From assembly GCA_947385185.1 (NCBI GenBank), contig CANDJX010000063.1, positions 1 through 9,254 of the forward strand: 9,254 nucleotides of DNA, read 5' to 3'. Within the stretch, counting starts at the first letter, position 1, and every line of letters begins with the position of its first letter. Below, piece by piece: positions 6,501 to 9,254 of this stretch. Below the pieces are notes generated by a model. The model saw only the letters and a program-made list of their open reading frames with translations. It made no database searches and had not been told where the DNA came from. Source of the DNA: an uncultured Clostridia bacterium (GTDB lineage: Bacteria > Bacillota > Clostridia > Christensenellales > Pumilibacteraceae). Both the position numbers and the translations under genes were made by a program.

Positions 6501-8780
6501 AACACATACACTGCGGCGGCAAACTTCACGCTTACGGACAACGACAACTTTACCATTTCGCCCGCTACATATAATTGGGAGATCACTAACAAGCAGATAA
6601 ACGTAACGACTTGGGCTCCCGGGGACTTCAATATCTCGGGCGTCGATCATATCGGCGAAATACTTGTCATCAACGGACATAATGCCGCGTATACAAGCGG
6701 CGCGATCGAGTACGTGTATACCTGGAGCGACATGAGCGGCAACAGCGGTTCGGGCGTCGGCGAAAGCGAGCTCGATAAGATATTTACTCTCGCAAGTCCT
6801 ACCAATCAAGTGACGGTTACTGCGACCGTACAGCTTGCGGCAAGCGCGATCGGGTCGTATGACCTGCTCGGAAGCGTGCTTACGTCGCCTACGTTCTATG
6901 TCGGAGCGGCAAAGACGATTGCGGACATAACCAACGCGGGAAGCGCGGAGTACGGCAGCGTGGACGAAAGCGCGCTCGGCGTGAAAGTGGAAGCGGGCGG
7001 AGCGGATCTGCCTGCGACCAACCCGGCTACGGGCGCACTGCTGTATGAGGTATACTTGCACGACTACGACGGCGTGAGCGTGGATAACATCTCGGGCAAC
7101 GGCTACGGACTCGTGTCGGGAATAGACTACGGTAAATTGAACGCGGGGAAGTACGTCATCGAAGTGCGGTTCACTTCCGCAGGCACGACGGACTACGCGC
7201 CCCGAGGCGCAAGACAGCTGTTCGAAATTACCCCGAAGAAAGTCGTCGTGCCGTTGCTGACCGAAGAACTGACGTTCAACGGCGCGTACATCGACGTTAC
7301 GGATTATCTTGACGGTAACTATGACTCGGCAATAATGAGCGTTGTCAGCGGGTACACGAATAAGAACGCAGGCAATTATACCGTGACGTTCGTGCTTACA
7401 AACCCGAATTATATATGGGTCGAGCCCGCCGCTCCGACTGCCGCCGCTGCTTCCGCAACGGTGTTCGCGAGGGTAAGCAGACTGTTCGCAGGAGTGGCGA
7501 TAGACAATTCAACGCTGACTGCGACGCTCGATTGGAGAATAAAAAAGATCGTGCTCGGCGGGACGTGGAACCTTGGCAGCAAAGAGGGTGCAAGCATAGA
7601 CGCGCTCGACGGTTATGCCGACATGATAGCGTCGAACGGGTTGGACGTTGCAATCGCTTACAGATATTTCGACACGAACGGAAACCTCATCGAAGAACCC
7701 GTTCTGACGAGCGGGGATAAGTATCTGGTCGAGGCGTATCTTACGGGCGCAGACGCGGCGAACTTCGAGTTTTCGGACGGCGTCGACGCGGATAAAATCA
7801 TCACGGCGCGGCAGGAATACACCGTTCCCACGTCGCTGTTGGACAGTATGGTTAGCTTTCTCGGCGCGAACTGGTGGTGGATAGCCATAGCGGCAGCGGC
7901 GCTTGTATTGCTTATACTGTTTATAATCCTTGCGGTGCGTCACAGCAAGAAGAAAGCGGCGCGGCTCAAAGCGGAAGCGGAAGCGCGCGAGAAAGAGGAA
8001 ACGAGACGCGAGAAGAAGGAGCGCGAGGACGAGGAGCGTCGTCGCAGGGAGGAACTCGAGGAGAAGAGGCGCGCCGAGGAGGAAGAACGCAGACGGCGCG
8101 AGGAAGAACGCGAGGAGCGCAGACTCGAGCGCGAAGCGAGAATGCAGAGTTACGCCATGCCGCAAATGCCGGTCATGCCGCAGATGCAGGCGCCCGTGCA
8201 GAGCGCGCCCGCAAGCGCGCCTGCGAACAACGACGCTATAATGGCAAGCATACGCGCGGAGTTCGATAAACTGCGCGCCGAACAGAACGCGTCGAAAATG
8301 GAGCTCGAGCTTGCGAAAATGCGCATAGAGCAGCAGGCGGCGAAAGAGATCAACAACGCGCGTATGGAGGCGGAGTTTGCCAAGCTGCGCGCGGAACAGG
8401 GACAGCCGTACAATCCCAACGTACAGAACGGAGCGAACGTACTGGGCGGGTTGCTTGTCGCGGCGTTACGCAAATACGCGTCTGACGCGCAGGGTATGCC
8501 GATAATGCCGCCCGAAGAAAAACTGGCGCTTCCCGAGAGTAACATAGTGAGCGGCGTAAGCGGAGTAAACAACGTAGTCCCGGGAGCGATAACGACAACC
8601 ACTACGACTACGACGGTGGACGCGAGCGGAAGGGGCGAGGAAAAGCCTGCGACGGCGGTTGTGGAAAACATACCCGAAGCAGAGGGGTTGTTCAACCGCA
8701 GAGGGCGCAAAAAGAGCGACGGTTACGACCCTGACAATTTCTATAATTTCTTCGACGAACAGGACAAGAAAGATAAATAA
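3525..8780 (+). CDS. Giant membrane-anchored surface protein: DUF6273-like module, Ig/MBG-like repeats, one TM helix, coiled-coil cytoplasmic tail
   Basis: The open frame is 1751 codons; the real start is probably ATG 3467 across the G8 tract. Residues 4-24 are a hydrophobic export signal. Residues 45-368 resemble a DUF6273-type module (WTVTYLTQ, LWLPSLTEVG at 282-291, ETWLRT at 311-316, AVRPAMHLNL at 354-363). Residues 378 to about 1430 are Thr/Ser/Gly/Tyr-rich beta modules of about 100 residues like MBG/Ig domains, many ending in an aromatic-x-Ile-x-x-Lys motif (FSIKPKQI 567, YEIKPKML 669, WEITNKQI 1018, FEITPKKV 1233). A transmembrane helix spans 1450-1471, followed by RHSKKK. The 280-residue tail holds an E/R-rich helix (1475-1539), a Met/Pro/Gln linker (1540-1568), a coiled coil with AEFDKLRAEQ and AEFAKLRAEQ, eight Thr (1690-1697) and an acidic aromatic end. 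No LPxTG signal is present. It has its own promoter and terminator. An adhesin or cell-envelope scaffold role is inferred, not shown. Confidence 0.85.
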   Translation: MRALLYILILIFCVALAVGAVFSLSLSGNNADINVYASTSNTVSVGELTYTGYESRTDGKAFDPDNLKDLYSKLSGKAGAAYSDVAALGTKTAADIRTANGGKDVLVTFAGLQWTVTYLTQAGGNVILDLWLADSTDTSTWTDGWHNTNSNTWTYPANLYGTSYIRAVTLNNGGLYTYAVANGGTTTSTVNASSQSDVATTVATQSSTHKFAKFTVSTVSGSLTNYLLTPAQALYQASERGSVLSVCVGDCSNEGYGTGASIASGYNYESNAYYDVWKNDKLWLPSLTEVGTNGSNGIWSCSFNQTSNSIETWLRTAKHDTPAGLPGPTGETVHSVPTGGGYNHSYKSVYAPLAVRPAMHLNLTAAEAGKIVPLASPQGVTLTTTFNGNNLLSPVDSVITSESWYDASMMNLSCTQTVRNVGTYTITAALSSFATANGMEWAIAGSTATTTANQTFTLKVTQIPISYTLAKKVTADVYGDTDAGVVVATYPTSSVQSADVGTVHGPDLEIYYKSTDGYGYGTGADDTSGKGYGNPTAPTEAGAYIATAIDKNAATSNYAMSGSTFTFSIKPKQIKKPTSSPAYTYDGTKKSFTVNNYDPTYMDYGVTSGGTYSPGALPTGMTKGAGARVFEATNAAKYDIEFRLKATASGVVRNYEWDDGTNGILKLTYEIKPKMLEFDFASPGSSWTVATTDTGAITYTYKSGADPISGETPHLQFYYYFQSDGAGSKQLKPEGVPLNIEDVTDSSGVRSTGVYVTGLQFAKDSSGLDYPVNLNYTLGTSAEISSLILTAGVAGIDGITLSYRDSTMGATDPLKALPTGSGALNYAIDGSGNVVAYFPQLDFAGTVFEMTGTPTYLCAVDGSTPLFADGVTKAGVVTVTVDIAIKAGDQATNKMPTTYAGTKFKSFTYIDNYHATVVFDYTIGKMDINTAGFKLQYSYDQTTWKDFATASNQVEYANATIYVRIDPNTLKPASAGISVMFGTSTYASGKNKNTYTAAANFTLTDNDNFTISPATYNWEITNKQINVTTWAPGDFNISGVDHIGEILVINGHNAAYTSGAIEYVYTWSDMSGNSGSGVGESELDKIFTLASPTNQVTVTATVQLAASAIGSYDLLGSVLTSPTFYVGAAKTIADITNAGSAEYGSVDESALGVKVEAGGADLPATNPATGALLYEVYLHDYDGVSVDNISGNGYGLVSGIDYGKLNAGKYVIEVRFTSAGTTDYAPRGARQLFEITPKKVVVPLLTEELTFNGAYIDVTDYLDGNYDSAIMSVVSGYTNKNAGNYTVTFVLTNPNYIWVEPAAPTAAAASATVFARVSRLFAGVAIDNSTLTATLDWRIKKIVLGGTWNLGSKEGASIDALDGYADMIASNGLDVAIAYRYFDTNGNLIEEPVLTSGDKYLVEAYLTGADAANFEFSDGVDADKIITARQEYTVPTSLLDSMVSFLGANWWWIAIAAAALVLLILFIILAVRHSKKKAARLKAEAEAREKEETRREKKEREDEERRRREELEEKRRAEEEERRRREEEREERRLEREARMQSYAMPQMPVMPQMQAPVQSAPASAPANNDAIMASIRAEFDKLRAEQNASKMELELAKMRIEQQAAKEINNARMEAEFAKLRAEQGQPYNPNVQNGANVLGGLLVAALRKYASDAQGMPIMPPEEKLALPESNIVSGVSGVNNVVPGAITTTTTTTTVDASGRGEEKPATAVVENIPEAEGLFNRRGRKKSDGYDPDNFYNFFDEQDKKDK

Positions 8781-8789
8781 CACCACGAA

Positions 8790-8825
8790 AAATAAAAAGG
8801 ATTGCAAACGCAATCCTTTTTATTT
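8790..8825. terminator. Bidirectional intrinsic terminator between the giant gene and rnpB
   Basis: A perfect 16-bp stem (8790-8805 with 8810-8825) encloses an AAAC loop. GGATTGC/GCAATCC forms the inner stem and A-rich/T-rich outer arms serve as U-tracts in both directions. It begins 9 nt after the giant gene's stop and lies just beyond the 3' end of rnpB, so it can end both convergent transcripts. Confidence 0.88.
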
Positions 8826-8832
8826 GAAAAAA

Positions 8833-9164
8833 CGAGAATAACCTGTAAGCCGAATTCTGTCGAGGACGGCTATCTGTCTAGACCTTACGTTGCCGTACGG
8901 TTCGAGCGATGGGAGAGAGCGGGACGGACGATCCATATGCTCTCAATCTTGCACCGGATGGGGTTCACATAGCGCCTTACGTTGCCGTAAGACCGTGTGA
9001 GCTCTTACCTCACCTTTCCACCCTTACCGCGTTTGAAACGCGGCGGTTTATTTCTGTTGCACTTTCCTTGGAGTCGCCTCCACCGGTAGTTAGCCGGCGT
9101 TCTGTTCCTGCGGTGTTCGGACTTTCCTCGCGCCCTCGGGCGCGCAACCGTTCGGTCATCTCGC
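8833..9164 (-). ncRNA. rnpB: RNase P RNA, class A
   Basis: Read on the minus strand, this region contains the universal core: GAGGAAAGTCCG near the 5' end, CGGCTAACTACCGG, GTGCAACAGAAA, AAACCGCCG, GTAAGGGTGGAAAGGTG, GGTAAGAGCTCAC, GGTGCAAGAT, and GACAGAATTCGGCTTACAGG near the 3' end. This is the catalytic RNA that matures tRNA 5' ends. The ends were set by helix P1: CGAGATGACC (9163-9154) pairs with GGTTATTCTCG (8843-8833) with one bulged U, giving about 332 nt. Six T (8832-8827) follow P1 directly. The layout matches class A (Escherichia coli type) rather than the class B form of Bacilli, which fits a clostridial host. Two hairpins with identical GCAA loops occupy the places expected for P14 and P18. 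Exact ends are inferred from pairing. Confidence 0.96.
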
Positions 9165-9168
9165 AATT

Positions 9169-9197
9169 ATTATAGCACTATAGAGAAAAGTTTGCAA
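9169..9197 (-). promoter_or_regulatory. rnpB promoter with extended -10
   Basis: On the minus strand, -35 TTGCAA (9197-9192) and -10 TATAAT (9174-9169) are spaced by exactly 17 nt. The -10 is preceded by TGC, an extended -10 element. The start would fall near 9164-9162, matching the 5' strand of helix P1. Such a strong promoter suits an abundant stable RNA. Confidence 0.85.
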
Positions 9198-9216
9198 CGA
9201 TTTCGGGCAATTATTT

Positions 9217-9254
9217 TCAAACGTCGAGTTCTTTGTATATCTTTTCGAGAGCTT
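9217..9254 (-). CDS. Possible C-terminus of an unidentified protein, truncated by the window edge
   Basis: On the minus strand, a frame entering from the window edge reads ALEKIYKELDV and stops at TGA (9219-9217), 20 nt upstream of the rnpB -35 box. The charged helical character and the position directly upstream of rnpB make a genuine gene end plausible. Eleven residues are too few to name a family or exclude chance. Confidence 0.35.
   Translation of the reverse strand, partial: ALEKIYKELDV

Noticed and set aside
5370..7030. LPTG and LPATN strings in the giant protein as possible sortase signals
   Set aside because: They are internal, lack the LPxTG form followed by a C-terminal hydrophobic helix, and sit in the ectodomain far from the TM segment.
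5523..7061. A 512-codon minus-strand frame opposite the giant gene
   Set aside because: It is Arg/His-rich, low-complexity shadow translation without family resemblance or a ribosome-binding site.
8909..9175. An 88-codon plus-strand frame
   Set aside because: It lies entirely antisense to rnpB, whose RNA core motifs explain the conservation.
1..9254. CRISPR array, tRNA genes, insertion sequences, prophage or defence genes
   Set aside because: No regularly spaced direct repeats, tRNA cloverleaf, transposase or nuclease-like frames were found.

Overview
The window most likely comes from a low-to-mid GC Bacillota, probably an uncultured Clostridia-type organism. The evidence is clostridial-style Shine-Dalgarno and sigma-70 promoter signals, a class A RNase P RNA, a malQ-glgP glycogen/maltodextrin pair, and a giant surface protein of a style (DUF6273-like module plus immunoglobulin-like repeats) that I know mainly from gut Clostridia. 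Taxonomy is inferred from these features only; no marker gene allows a firm placement.

Layout. (1) Positions 2-739 hold the C-terminal half of malQ (4-alpha-glucanotransferase). It is followed 30 nt later by a complete glgP (glycogen/maltodextrin phosphorylase, 770-3091). Together they shuffle and phosphorolyse alpha-1,4-glucans to glucose-1-phosphate. (2) Positions 3092-3524 have no conventional gene. They hold a degenerate palindromic dispersed repeat (3111-3217), a perfect-stem terminator closing the mal/glg operon (3249-3285), a strong promoter (3328-3356) and a leader of about 160 nt. (3) Positions 3525-8780 are one open frame of 1751 codons. It encodes a membrane-anchored surface protein: hydrophobic export signal, DUF6273-like module, a long array of Ig/MBG-like modules of about 100 residues, one transmembrane helix, and an unusual 280-residue cytoplasmic tail with an E/R-rich helix and coiled coil. 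(4) A shared bidirectional terminator (8790-8825) separates it from rnpB, which lies on the minus strand (8833-9164) with its own near-consensus promoter. The window ends with a probable C-terminal fragment of another minus-strand gene.

The main observation is at the start of the giant gene. The only good ribosome-binding site (AGGAGG, 3453-3458) serves an ATG at 3467. That reading frame runs into a tract of eight consecutive G (3491-3498) and stops at 3509-3511. Removing one G (or adding two) fuses this start without interruption to the giant frame and supplies a lysine-rich signal-peptide n-region. With eight or nine G the reading frame terminates at once. This is the layout expected of a simple-sequence contingency (phase-variation) switch on a surface protein. 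An assembly error in the homopolymer, or transcriptional/translational slippage, are the alternatives.
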